NCBI RefSeq assembly: GCF_030128875.1
Contig: NZ_CP124620.1
Coordinates: forward strand, 3,224,001-3,288,000
DNA from: Stenotrophomonas sp. BIO128-Bstrain
GTDB taxonomy: Bacteria; Pseudomonadota; Gammaproteobacteria; Xanthomonadales; Xanthomonadaceae
Length of the DNA: 64,000 bases
Direction: 5' to 3'
Part shown: piece by piece, positions 45,648-55,661 of the stretch
How the letters are laid out: each line of letters begins with the position of its first letter
Position numbering within the stretch: position 1 is the stretch's first letter
Notes under the pieces: generated by a model
The model's database searches: none
Told to the model about the DNA's origin: nothing
The model's input: the letters and a program-made list of their open reading frames with translations, nothing else
Program-made: the position numbers and the translations under genes

Positions 45648-47312
45648 ATGTCCTCGCAATACATCTACACCATGAACCGCGTCAGCAAGGTGGTCCCGCC
45701 CAAGCGGCAGATCATCAAGGACATCTCGCTGTCGTTCTTCCCGGGTGCCAAGATCGGCCTGCTGGGCCTGAACGGTGCCGGCAAGTCCACGGTGCTCAAG
45801 ATCATGGCCGGCGTGGACACCGATTTCGAGGGCGAAGCCCGCCCGCAGCCCGGCATCAAGGTCGGCTACCTGGCCCAGGAACCGGAGCTGGACCCGACCA
45901 AGACCGTGCGTGAAGCAGTCGAGGAAGGCGTCGGCGAAGTGCTGCAGGCGCAGGCCCAGCTGGACGCGGTCTACCTGGCCTATGCCGAGGAAGGCGCCGA
46001 CTTCGACAAGCTGGCCAAGGAACAGGAGCGCCTTGAGGCGATCCTCGCCGCCGGCGATGCGCACACCCTGGAAAACCAGCTGGACGTGGCCGCCGATGCG
46101 CTGCGCCTGCCGCCGTGGGATGCGGTGATCGGCAAGCTCTCCGGTGGTGAAAAGCGCCGCGTGGCCCTGTGCCGCCTGCTGCTGCAGAAGCCGGACATGC
46201 TGCTGCTCGACGAACCGACCAACCATCTGGACGCCGAGTCCGTTGAGTGGCTGGAACAGTTCCTGGCGCGCTACACCGGCACCGTCGTGGCGGTCACCCA
46301 TGATCGCTACTTCCTGGACAACGCCGCCGAGTGGATCCTGGAACTGGATCGCGGCCGCGGCATTCCGTGGAAGGGCAACTACACCGATTGGCTGATGCAG
46401 AAGGACGAGCGCCTGAAGCAGGAAGACAACCAGGAAAAATCCCGCCAGAAGGCGATCCAGAAGGAACTGGAGTGGTCGCGCCAGAACGCCAAGGGTGGCC
46501 GCACCAAGGGCAAGGCCCGTCTGGCCCGCCTGGAAGAGCTGCAGTCGGTGGATTACCAGAAGCGCAACGAGACCAATGAAATCTTCATCCCGCCGGGCGA
46601 GCGCCTGGGCAACTCGGTGATGGAGTTCAAGAACGTCTCCAAGAAGTTCGGCGACCGCCTGCTGTTCGACGAACTGAGCTTCCTGGTGCCGGCCGGCGCG
46701 ATCGTGGGCATCATCGGCCCCAACGGTGCCGGTAAGTCGACCCTGTTCAAGATGATCACCGGGCAGGAAAAGCCGGATTCGGGCGAAATCACCGTCGGCC
46801 CGACCGTCAAGCTGTCCTACGTGGACCAGAGCCGCGACGCGCTGGAAGGCAACCACAACGTCTTCCAGGAAATCGCCGGCGGCCTGGACATCCTCAACAT
46901 CAACGGCATCGAGATCCAGTCGCGCGCCTACATCGGCCGCTTCAACTTCAAGGGCCAGGATCAGCAGAAGCTGGTCGGTTCGCTGTCCGGTGGTGAGCGT
47001 GGCCGCCTGCACATGGCCAAGACCCTGCTGCAGGGTGGCAACGTGCTGCTGCTCGATGAACCGTCCAACGATCTGGACATCGAAACCCTGCGTGCGCTGG
47101 AAGATGCGCTGCTGGAGTTCCCGGGCAACACCTTCGTGATTTCGCATGACCGCTGGTTCCTGGATCGCATCGCGACCCACATCCTGGCGTTCGAAGGCGA
47201 TTCGCACGTGGAGTTCTTCCAGGGCAACTACCGCGAGTACGAAGAAGACAAGCGCCGCCGCATGGGCGACGACGCTGCGCCGAAGCGCCTGCGCTTCAAG
47301 GCGCTGAAATAA
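45648..47312 (+). CDS. ettA: EttA, energy-dependent translational throttle protein (ABC-F)
   Basis: Cytoplasmic ABC-F ATPase that binds the ribosomal E site and gates the first elongation step according to ATP/ADP ratio. The 554 residues have two ABC domains and no membrane part. Walker A motifs are GLNGAGKST (residues 40-48) and GPNGAGKST near 360. Signatures are LSGGEKRRVALCRLLL and LSGGERGRLHMAKTLL; Walker B motifs are LLLDEPTNHLD and LLLDEPSNDLD. The charged linker between the domains (KQEDNQEKSRQKAIQKELEW) and the arm typical of EttA are present. GGAG precedes the ATG. Confidence 0.95.
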   Translation: MSSQYIYTMNRVSKVVPPKRQIIKDISLSFFPGAKIGLLGLNGAGKSTVLKIMAGVDTDFEGEARPQPGIKVGYLAQEPELDPTKTVREAVEEGVGEVLQAQAQLDAVYLAYAEEGADFDKLAKEQERLEAILAAGDAHTLENQLDVAADALRLPPWDAVIGKLSGGEKRRVALCRLLLQKPDMLLLDEPTNHLDAESVEWLEQFLARYTGTVVAVTHDRYFLDNAAEWILELDRGRGIPWKGNYTDWLMQKDERLKQEDNQEKSRQKAIQKELEWSRQNAKGGRTKGKARLARLEELQSVDYQKRNETNEIFIPPGERLGNSVMEFKNVSKKFGDRLLFDELSFLVPAGAIVGIIGPNGAGKSTLFKMITGQEKPDSGEITVGPTVKLSYVDQSRDALEGNHNVFQEIAGGLDILNINGIEIQSRAYIGRFNFKGQDQQKLVGSLSGGERGRLHMAKTLLQGGNVLLLDEPSNDLDIETLRALEDALLEFPGNTFVISHDRWFLDRIATHILAFEGDSHVEFFQGNYREYEEDKRRRMGDDAAPKRLRFKALK

Positions 47313-47320
47313 GGCAACCG

Positions 47321-47346
47321 GAAAGGCCGCGCTCGCGCGGCCTTTC
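47321..47346 (+). terminator. Rho-independent terminator of ettA
   Basis: An 11-base perfect stem, GAAAGGCCGCG/CGCGGCCTTTC, with a 4-base loop is followed by TCATTT. It begins 9 bases after the ettA stop. Confidence 0.8.
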
Positions 47347-47353
47347 TCATTTC

Positions 47354-47421
47354 GGTAGGTCACCACCGTTGGTGGTGATGCTTTGAAGCGTACCGACCAA
47401 CGGTCGGTACCCACCACCAAC
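47354..47421. repeat. SMAG-like GTAG repeat dimer
   Basis: The first palindrome follows GGTAGG and is TCACCACC/GGTGGTGA (47360-47378). The second is GTACCGACC/GGTCGGTAC (47390-47410), ending in GGTACCCACC. This head-to-head pair of GTAG-type stem-loops between two co-directional genes has the dimer form seen for SMAG elements. Confidence 0.7.
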
Positions 47422-47437
47422 GGTTTGAGATTTCGCG

Positions 47438-48754
<1,317 letters not shown>

Positions 48755-48761
48755 TCGACGG

Positions 48762-48782
48762 GCACCGGCCGTGTGCCGGTGC
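48762..48782. terminator. Bidirectional terminator between the permease and the GH8 gene
   Basis: Stem GCACCGGC/GCCGGTGC with a 5-base loop, sitting between the convergent stop codons at 48754 and 48786. Confidence 0.65.
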
Positions 48783-48785
48783 TGG

Positions 48786-49940
48786 TCAGGCCCAGGCTGG
48801 GCGCAGTTGGCCGTCGGCGGCAAAGCGATAGCGGCCTTCGTACCAGCCCAGGGCAAACAGACTGAGCACCTGCTCGTAATAGCGCGGCGGCGCGGCGCGC
48901 TGCTGCTCCGGTGTCGGCAGCGCAGCGACCATTGCCTTGGTGCGTTCGGCCTCGCCCTGCGCCTGCAGGTACGGCACCAGGGCCGCCTGGAAACCGTAGT
49001 TGCCGGTGCCTTCGCGTATGCCGGTGAGCGTGTTGACCTTCTCCGGCATCGGCTGGCCCTCGCGCAGGGTGCTCAGCGGGCCGTGCAGCGCATCCAGAAC
49101 CGAGCGGAAACTGGGATCGTTCACGGCGGTCATGCCTGCCCACAGATAGCAGCGGATGGCGTCGTAACTGCCGAGCGGACCCTTGTCCGGATCAGCGATG
49201 AAGCCGCCGTCGCGCCACGCGGTCCAGTCCGGCGCAAAGCCGTGGGGTGCGGTATCGCGCAGCAGGCGAACGCTGTTGCCGATCACGGTGGTCCACGGCC
49301 CGCTCGGATCAAGCGCGGCGAAGCGGCGCAGCAGCGGCAACGGCAGGTAGCTGGGGTTGAACCGCCACGTGTCTTCCGTCGCAAATCCTTTGGGCCCAGG
49401 CATCAACATCGTGCCCAGGCCCGGAACATCGACCAGCTCCTGCACCTGGATCGCCGCCAGCATCGCTTCGGCGGTCTGCCGCAGCGCCGGCCGTTTCCAC
49501 AACCGCGCTGCCTCGTGCAGGGTATAGGCGAGCCAGACATCCGAGTCGCTGGCGGGATTGTCGTCCAGCACCTTCCATGCATTGGCCGTGGTGTCGCGCC
49601 CCCACAGCCAGGCGGGCAGGCGCTGGGCCATGCTGCCGCCGGCGAGGTTGTCCTCGGTCCAGCGCAGGAGGCGATCGAACAGCGGCTGATCGTTGTCCAC
49701 CAGCGCGAAAAACAGCGCGTAGGACTGGCCTTCGGAGGTCGAACGCTGGTCGGCGTTGTTGTGGTCGACCATGCGCCCGTCCGGAGTCACGCTGGAGGCA
49801 CGCATCACCTGCCACGCCGTCCACGGGCCGGGCCCGCGCGCCGGGCCGTTGGCCGAGCAGGCCAGCAGCGGAGTAACGGCCAGCGCCTGCAGCAGGCGGC
49901 GGCGCATCCGATGGAACGATGGGGATTCAGTCACGGACAT
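48786..49940 (-). CDS. GH8 endo-beta-1,4-glucanase (second cellulase of the bcs locus)
   Basis: Glycoside hydrolase family 8 cellulase, 384 residues, the last gene of the cellulose operon. The N-terminus has a basic stretch and a lipobox-like LLAC near residue 28, so it may be a lipoprotein. Catalytic motifs are intact: TSEGQSYALFFALVDND with the proton-donor Glu, NPASDSDVWLAYTL with the substrate-binding Asp pair, and GSYDAIRCYLWAGM with the predicted base Asp. It closely resembles the BcsZ at 54496, so one copy probably arose by duplication. A 92-base gap with two small hairpins (49972-49984 and 49987-50001) separates it from bcsC, so it may be expressed less. Confidence 0.9.
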   Translation of the reverse strand: MSVTESPSFHRMRRRLLQALAVTPLLACSANGPARGPGPWTAWQVMRASSVTPDGRMVDHNNADQRSTSEGQSYALFFALVDNDQPLFDRLLRWTEDNLAGGSMAQRLPAWLWGRDTTANAWKVLDDNPASDSDVWLAYTLHEAARLWKRPALRQTAEAMLAAIQVQELVDVPGLGTMLMPGPKGFATEDTWRFNPSYLPLPLLRRFAALDPSGPWTTVIGNSVRLLRDTAPHGFAPDWTAWRDGGFIADPDKGPLGSYDAIRCYLWAGMTAVNDPSFRSVLDALHGPLSTLREGQPMPEKVNTLTGIREGTGNYGFQAALVPYLQAQGEAERTKAMVAALPTPEQQRAAPPRYYEQVLSLFALGWYEGRYRFAADGQLRPAWA

Positions 49941-50032
49941 CAGCCTCTTCGCAGCGGGACCTGGGAAGCCTGCGGGACGCCCGCGGCCAGGTAAAGCCTG
50001 GCAGCGGGCCGGTCATCAACGCATGACGGTAA

Positions 50033-53000
50033 TCATTCACCCGACGCGTACGGCGAGCGCAGCGGCTGCGGCTGCTTGCCCAGCCCGGCGCCGAGGCGGT
50101 CGAGCAGGAAGCGCAGGTACAGGCTGGTACCGAACTGCCGGTAGTCACGCGCGTTGTTGAACTCCATGCGCCCGCCCAGGAACAGCTGCGAAGACAGCTG
50201 CCATTCGGCCGCGGCGCTGAGGTTGTAGGACACGCCGGTCTTGGTCTGGCCGGTATAGACCGGGTCCACGTACTCGGTGGTCAGTCCCAGCAACGCAGCC
50301 ATCGAGGCGGCCTCGTAAGCAGCCTGCTGCATCGCCGGATCGGTCGGGAAGTACGGCGCAGCGTCTTCCTTGAAGTGCTGTACGCCGACGCTGGTATCCA
50401 GCTGCCACGCCACGCGGCCGCTGGAAGTACGCCCGTTCCAGTGCACCGGGAAGCCGACATCCACATAGCGCTGCGGACTGAAGTAACCGCCATGTCCGTA
50501 GGTGAAGCCGCTGAGGTTGCGGTCGTACTGCATCGCGGTCAGGTTGAGGCCGGCGGTCAGCGACTGGTTGTCGGTCTCCAGGGCGTGCACGTAGACGCCC
50601 ACGCCAACTTCCTGGCGATCGTTGTCGGCCACGTTCTCGCCTTCCAGGCGATGCCAGGACGCGCTGGCGTAGCCGCCCAACTGACCGTTGTCGACGGTCG
50701 CGGCGAGCTTGGCGCCGCTCGCGGTCACCCCGCCCCAGCGCAGCCCGTTGCGCCCGTCTTCCACGCCGGCGAAGGACAGCAGGCTGTCGGTCACCGCACG
50801 GCGCGAGGCCTCACCGGACCAGGTCAGCGCATCGCCGATCTGACCGCGGTAGCCGATGCCGCCGACGATCTGGGTGTCATCGAAGCCGAGCGGCGTGCTG
50901 CCGACATCGGCGCGGAAGCCACCCCGCTCATAGCCCACCGAAACACCGGCGCCGCTGGCATCCTGGGAGCTCATGCGGCGGGCACCGGCGGCATTGGCCA
51001 CCATCGCGTACAAAGTGTCCTGGAACGCCTGCGGTGTCTGTGAGCCACCGCCGCCCTGGGCCAGCGTCTTGAGCTGGGCCTGCTCGGCCGCGCTCAGCCC
51101 GCGCACCAGGCCGGCATTGCCCAGTACCTGGGTGGCGATGTCGCTGATCGGGGTATTGGCCAGATCGCGGCTGAGGATGTAACTCGGCAGCGGATCGGCG
51201 AACAGCAGCGCACGTGCGGCAGCGGCCCGTTCGGCCTGGGTGAGCGAACCGTCGGTCTGGTTGAACAGTTCCTGGTAACGACCGTTGTCCAGCGCGCGGT
51301 CGTAGATCAGATTGCGGGTCGCGTTGCTCTCGCCACGGGTCAGCAGCGTCTGGTACAGCGACGAGCCGACCAGGTCATCGACCGGTGTGCGGTCAGCGGC
51401 CAGTGCACCGGCCAAAGCGGCCTGCGGGCCACCGCCGAAGCGGCTGGCACTGGTGTATTCCGGATCGGGGCGCCCGGCATCGAGCACGGTCGGGGTGATT
51501 GCCACCTTGAGCTTGCCGTCGCCGACCGCGAACTGCCCTTCCAGCGGCACCTGCAGGTCATCGAGCTGGCCCATGCCGGCTTCGCCAGCGCGGGTGCGAT
51601 ACGCCGCGCCGACCGCCAGGCTGCTGCTGTTCTCGGCCTTGAGCGCGCGCAGTTCGTCGAGCACGCCGTTGCCGGTGGTGGCTGGCGGCAGCGGACCTAG
51701 CGCGGTATTGCGCGAGGCGCGCGGCGCACTCGCCTGGCTGGGCACCTGGCGCGAGCCGGGCACCGGCAACGGCAGGGCGACACCGCCGCTGGCCGCAGCC
51801 GTCGCCATGACCGGTTCCGGCAGGCCATCGGCATCGATTACTGGAGTGACGCTTGCCGGGCCCAGGCTCATGCCCATCGCCGGGCCGGCGTCCATCGGCA
51901 GGGGTTGGGCAGCCAGGCGGGCAGTCGCGGCCGGCAGTGGCAGACCACCATCGCGCAGCGCTGCGGTACGGGTGCCACCGCCACGGTTGAGACCGGCGAA
52001 CGGATTGAAGCTGCCACCGCTGGCCAGCATCGCGGTGCTGGCCTGCGGGTAGCCATTGTCGAGTTGGCCGCTGCCCTTCGCGGCGGCGGCCAGCGACGCG
52101 CGGAAGTAGCTTTCGGCGCGGCGGTTCTTGCCGGCCGCGCGATACACGCGCCCTGCCGCCGCCAACACATCCGGCGACTCCGGCGCCTGCTTCAGCGCGC
52201 GCTCCAGATACTGTTCGGCCAGATCCATGTCACGCATCGCCGCGGCACTGCCCGCGGCGGCAACCATCGCATCCAGATCGCCCGGTGCCAGCTGCAACTG
52301 CTGCTGGTACAGCGCCAGGGCTTGGCCGTTGTCGCCTGCGGCGGCATACAGGCGCGCCAGGGCCGCGATATTGCGCGGGTCCTGCGGGCGCTCGGCCAAT
52401 GCCGGGGCCAACACCGCGTACGCGCCTTCAAGATTGCCAAGCTCCCGCAGGGCATCGACCTGGCGCAGCACGTAGCCGCTGCGCAGATCGTTCAAGCGGG
52501 TCTGCTGGCTGGCCGAGAGCGGCACGTCGGCGAGCTGGCGCAGGATCGCGGCGACCTCGCCATCGCGACCGGCGCGCAGCAGCACCGAGGCATATTCCAG
52601 GCGGTTGTCGACGCTGGGCGAACCGCCTTCGATCAGGCGCTGCGCCAGCACGAGGGCGCGCTGCTGGCTGCCGATGTCGGCGTAGGCACCGGCCAACGCG
52701 GCCACGATGGCCGGGTTCTTGACCCGGTCGCCGAGTGCGGCTTCGGCGCGGGCCAGCAACAGCTGCGCTTCGCCGCTGCGCTGGCGCTGCATGAGCGAGC
52801 GCGCCTGGGCGGCCTGCACCTGCACCCACGCGGTGTCGTGCAACGCGGTCATTTCCGAATCACGCGACGCGGTGGGAATGCGTTCCAGCAACGCATACGC
52901 GCGCGGCCAGTCACTGTTCTCCTGAGCGAACAGGGCCTGCGCATACAGCGAGGTCGCCGAGCTGTCGTCCAGCGCGCGCAGCCCTTCGATGACACCATTG

Positions 53001-54514
53001 GCCTGGTCCGGACGACCCGCGCGCGTGTACAGGCGCGCCAGTTCCAACCGCAGCCATGGGTCACGCGGCTGCACCAGCAATGCATCTTCCAGCTCGATCT
53101 GCGCCATCTCGATGCTGCCCTCGGCCAGCGCCTGCTGCGCGCGGGCACGCGCCAGGTTGGCACGCAGCACCGACTGGCCGCCGGCACTTTCCTGCTGGGC
53201 CGGGGTCAGCCGGTCGAACAGTGCGGCCGCTTCATCGGCGCGGCCAAGACGACCAAGCAGGCCGACCAGGCCCTGCAGCGCACCGGCATTGCCGGCATCC
53301 AGTTCCAGTGCCTTGCGGTAGCCGCGTTCGGCCGCGGCCGGATCGCTCCCGCTCTGCAGGTCGGCCAGCGCGACGTAACCCGCAGGCTCCTTCGGCTGCA
53401 GCGCGATGACCTGCTGCACCCGGGCGATGGCATCGCCGCTGGGCTGGCGACGCACCTCCTGCAGGGTCAGCCAGTAGCGCGCGGCATCGGCCGCGCTGCG
53501 CCATTTGCCGTTGATCGCAGCCGCCGGGCGCAGCAGTTCATTGGCTTCGCCGAAGCGCTCCTGGCGCAGACGCACAGAGCCCAAGCCACCGAGTGCCTCG
53601 GCATCGCGCGGACGCGCGCGCAGCACCTGGGCGAAACGGGCTTCGGCCTGGGCCAGGTTGTTGCTGTCCAGGGCACGGAAGCCCTCGCCCAGCAGCCGCT
53701 GGTTCGGGTCCTGCGGCACCGGACGGTTGGCGATGGCCTGTTCACGCAGCTGCGCCTGCTTGGCCGCCACCTCGCGATCGTTCGGCACCACGTCCAGGAA
53801 GGCCTGGTACAGCGGTGCATCGGCGGTGGTGGCGTTGAGCCACAGCAGCGCCTGGCGCCAGGCCGCACGCGCGGGGCCGGCGGTATCGGTGGCCTGGCTG
53901 AGCGTACGCAGCTGGGCGATGCCCTCGCGGCGGGTGGGCTCGCGGTAGGTCAGCACCTGAGCCAGCGCCAACTTGGCCGGGTTGTTGTTGCCGGTGGCGA
54001 TGCGGCGCAGGCCATCGCGCGCGCGCGTCCAGCCTTCCGGCGTACCGGCCAGCACCTGGTAGTACTCCAGCGCCAGATCATTGGGCGGACCGCCTGCGCC
54101 GAAGGCCTCGTCATAGGCACGTACCGCTTCGACATAGCGACCGGCCGCCGCCGCGCGACGCGCGGTCTGCAGCTGGTTCCCGCCACCGCCACCGCCGAGC
54201 GCCATGCGCAGGCGCGTGGTCTGCGCCGAGGACGGATGACGCGCCTGCAGCTGCTGCAGTCGCTTCTGCGCCTCGGCACGGCGGCCCTGGTTGAGGTCGA
54301 TCAGGCCCAGGCCGAGCAGTGCATCGGCCTGGTTGGGATCGGTGGCCAGCAGCTTGCGCCAGGCATCGGCGGCCAGATCCTCGCGGCCCTGGTCCTGCCA
54401 GTAGTTGCCTTGGCTGACCAGTTGCTGCGTCGACGACGCGTTCTGCGCGAAGGCCGGCACGGTCAGCACGCACAGGCCAACCAGGCAAAGAGGTGTCAGG
54501 GTCTTGCGGAACAT
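50033..54514 (-). CDS. bcsC: BcsC, cellulose export outer-membrane protein with TPR domain
   Basis: Periplasmic TPR scaffold plus outer-membrane porin that exports the cellulose chain. The start MFRKTLTPLCLVGLCVLTVP, with GGAG 7 bases upstream, gives 1493 residues, longer than E. coli BcsC. A signal peptide ends at AFA. About 20 TPR-like repeats rich in Ala, Leu and Arg follow (for example WRKLLATDPNQADALLGLGL). A low-complexity Ala/Pro/Gly segment is near residues 850-950. The C-terminal beta-barrel domain covers about the last 330 residues (VGYERGGFRADVGSTPLGFD, ending FLLDRLGAGLGKQPQPLRSP). Its start overlaps the bcsZ stop by 19 bases. Confidence 0.93.
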   Translation of the reverse strand: MFRKTLTPLCLVGLCVLTVPAFAQNASSTQQLVSQGNYWQDQGREDLAADAWRKLLATDPNQADALLGLGLIDLNQGRRAEAQKRLQQLQARHPSSAQTTRLRMALGGGGGGNQLQTARRAAAAGRYVEAVRAYDEAFGAGGPPNDLALEYYQVLAGTPEGWTRARDGLRRIATGNNNPAKLALAQVLTYREPTRREGIAQLRTLSQATDTAGPARAAWRQALLWLNATTADAPLYQAFLDVVPNDREVAAKQAQLREQAIANRPVPQDPNQRLLGEGFRALDSNNLAQAEARFAQVLRARPRDAEALGGLGSVRLRQERFGEANELLRPAAAINGKWRSAADAARYWLTLQEVRRQPSGDAIARVQQVIALQPKEPAGYVALADLQSGSDPAAAERGYRKALELDAGNAGALQGLVGLLGRLGRADEAAALFDRLTPAQQESAGGQSVLRANLARARAQQALAEGSIEMAQIELEDALLVQPRDPWLRLELARLYTRAGRPDQANGVIEGLRALDDSSATSLYAQALFAQENSDWPRAYALLERIPTASRDSEMTALHDTAWVQVQAAQARSLMQRQRSGEAQLLLARAEAALGDRVKNPAIVAALAGAYADIGSQQRALVLAQRLIEGGSPSVDNRLEYASVLLRAGRDGEVAAILRQLADVPLSASQQTRLNDLRSGYVLRQVDALRELGNLEGAYAVLAPALAERPQDPRNIAALARLYAAAGDNGQALALYQQQLQLAPGDLDAMVAAAGSAAAMRDMDLAEQYLERALKQAPESPDVLAAAGRVYRAAGKNRRAESYFRASLAAAAKGSGQLDNGYPQASTAMLASGGSFNPFAGLNRGGGTRTAALRDGGLPLPAATARLAAQPLPMDAGPAMGMSLGPASVTPVIDADGLPEPVMATAAASGGVALPLPVPGSRQVPSQASAPRASRNTALGPLPPATTGNGVLDELRALKAENSSSLAVGAAYRTRAGEAGMGQLDDLQVPLEGQFAVGDGKLKVAITPTVLDAGRPDPEYTSASRFGGGPQAALAGALAADRTPVDDLVGSSLYQTLLTRGESNATRNLIYDRALDNGRYQELFNQTDGSLTQAERAAAARALLFADPLPSYILSRDLANTPISDIATQVLGNAGLVRGLSAAEQAQLKTLAQGGGGSQTPQAFQDTLYAMVANAAGARRMSSQDASGAGVSVGYERGGFRADVGSTPLGFDDTQIVGGIGYRGQIGDALTWSGEASRRAVTDSLLSFAGVEDGRNGLRWGGVTASGAKLAATVDNGQLGGYASASWHRLEGENVADNDRQEVGVGVYVHALETDNQSLTAGLNLTAMQYDRNLSGFTYGHGGYFSPQRYVDVGFPVHWNGRTSSGRVAWQLDTSVGVQHFKEDAAPYFPTDPAMQQAAYEAASMAALLGLTTEYVDPVYTGQTKTGVSYNLSAAAEWQLSSQLFLGGRMEFNNARDYRQFGTSLYLRFLLDRLGAGLGKQPQPLRSPYASGE

Positions 54515-55659
54515 GGCGAACTCCACGCGGGCAGCAGTCGCCCATCGGCAGAAAAACGGTAGCGGCGATCCATCCAGCCCTTGCCGAACAGCACCAAGGC
54601 ACGATCGTAATAGTTGAGGGTGCCGGCGGCGGGAATCCGCGCCAGCTGCGCTTTGGCCAATGCGGGCTGGCCAAGTGCACTGAGATACGGCAGCAGGGCG
54701 GCTGCAAAGCCCGGTGACGGCGTACCGGTGCCCACCCCAAGCCGTGTGTCGATCTTTTCGGCAAAGCCGCTCTGCGCGCGCAACATCGATGCCGGCCCAG
54801 ACAGGCCGTCAAGCAAGGTGCGCCGCAACGGATCGGCCGGATCGGTCATGCCTGCCCACAGATAGCAGCGGATCGCATCGTAGCTGCCGATCGCGCCCTT
54901 GCCCGGGTCGGCTACGAAGGCCTTGCCGTTCCAGGCGATCCAGTCCGGCGCGAACCCGACCGGCGCACTGGCACGCGTCATCGCCACGCTGCGTTCGGCC
55001 AGCCGCGCCCACGGGCCACGTGCATCGACGGCGGCAAAACGACGCAGCACGAACAACGGCAGGTAACTCGGGTTGAGCGTCCAGCGGTCGGCCTGCACGA
55101 ACCCGCGGTTGCCGGGCAGCAGCATCGGGCCGAAGCCGGGCAGCTCGACGACTTCAGCCGTGCGCATCAGCGCCAGCGTCTGCCGGCCGGCTTCGACCAG
55201 CCCCGGCCGTTTCCACAAGCGGCCCGCTTCAAGCAGCGCGTAGGCGATCCACAGCTCGCCGTCAGCGGCGGTGTTGGGGTCGAGCACGCGGAACTGGCCA
55301 TCGGCGGCACGCCCCCACAACCACGCAGGCAGATTGAGGTCGGCACGGCCGCGGCACAGGTGGCGGCGGGTCCAGGCCAGGATACGGTCGAACAGCACTG
55401 GATCGTTGTCCACCAGTGCGAAGAACAATCCGTAGGACTGCGATTCGGAGGTGCTGCGCAGGTCGGTATTGAGATGATCGACTACGCGGCCATCCGGCTC
55501 GATATGCCGATCGACAAACGCACGCCACTCACGCCACGGCGTGCCGCAGGCCTGTGCCAGAACGTCGAGCGGCAGCACGGCGGCAGCACCAGCGGCCGCC
55601 ATCGCCTGCAGGAAGCGACGGCGCGCAGGCGCCGGCGCGGGGACGGACGGGTCGCGCAT
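54496..55659 (-). CDS. bcsZ: BcsZ, periplasmic GH8 cellulase
   Basis: Endoglucanase needed for proper cellulose export and chain trimming. The 387 residues start with a twin-arginine-type signal (ARRRFLQAMAAAGAAAVLPL, cleaved after LAQA). GH8 motifs are TSESQSYGLFFALVDND with the catalytic Glu and GSYDAIRCYLWAGM with the base Asp. At the sugar-binding site it reads NTAADGELWIAYAL, where the copy at 48786 has SDSDVW: the second Asp is Glu here. It lies between bcsB (2-base gap) and bcsC (overlap), the classic bcsA-B-Z-C order. Confidence 0.93.
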   Translation of the reverse strand: MRDPSVPAPAPARRRFLQAMAAAGAAAVLPLDVLAQACGTPWREWRAFVDRHIEPDGRVVDHLNTDLRSTSESQSYGLFFALVDNDPVLFDRILAWTRRHLCRGRADLNLPAWLWGRAADGQFRVLDPNTAADGELWIAYALLEAGRLWKRPGLVEAGRQTLALMRTAEVVELPGFGPMLLPGNRGFVQADRWTLNPSYLPLFVLRRFAAVDARGPWARLAERSVAMTRASAPVGFAPDWIAWNGKAFVADPGKGAIGSYDAIRCYLWAGMTDPADPLRRTLLDGLSGPASMLRAQSGFAEKIDTRLGVGTGTPSPGFAAALLPYLSALGQPALAKAQLARIPAAGTLNYYDRALVLFGKGWMDRRYRFSADGRLLPAWSSPCSARP

Positions 55660-55661
55660 GC

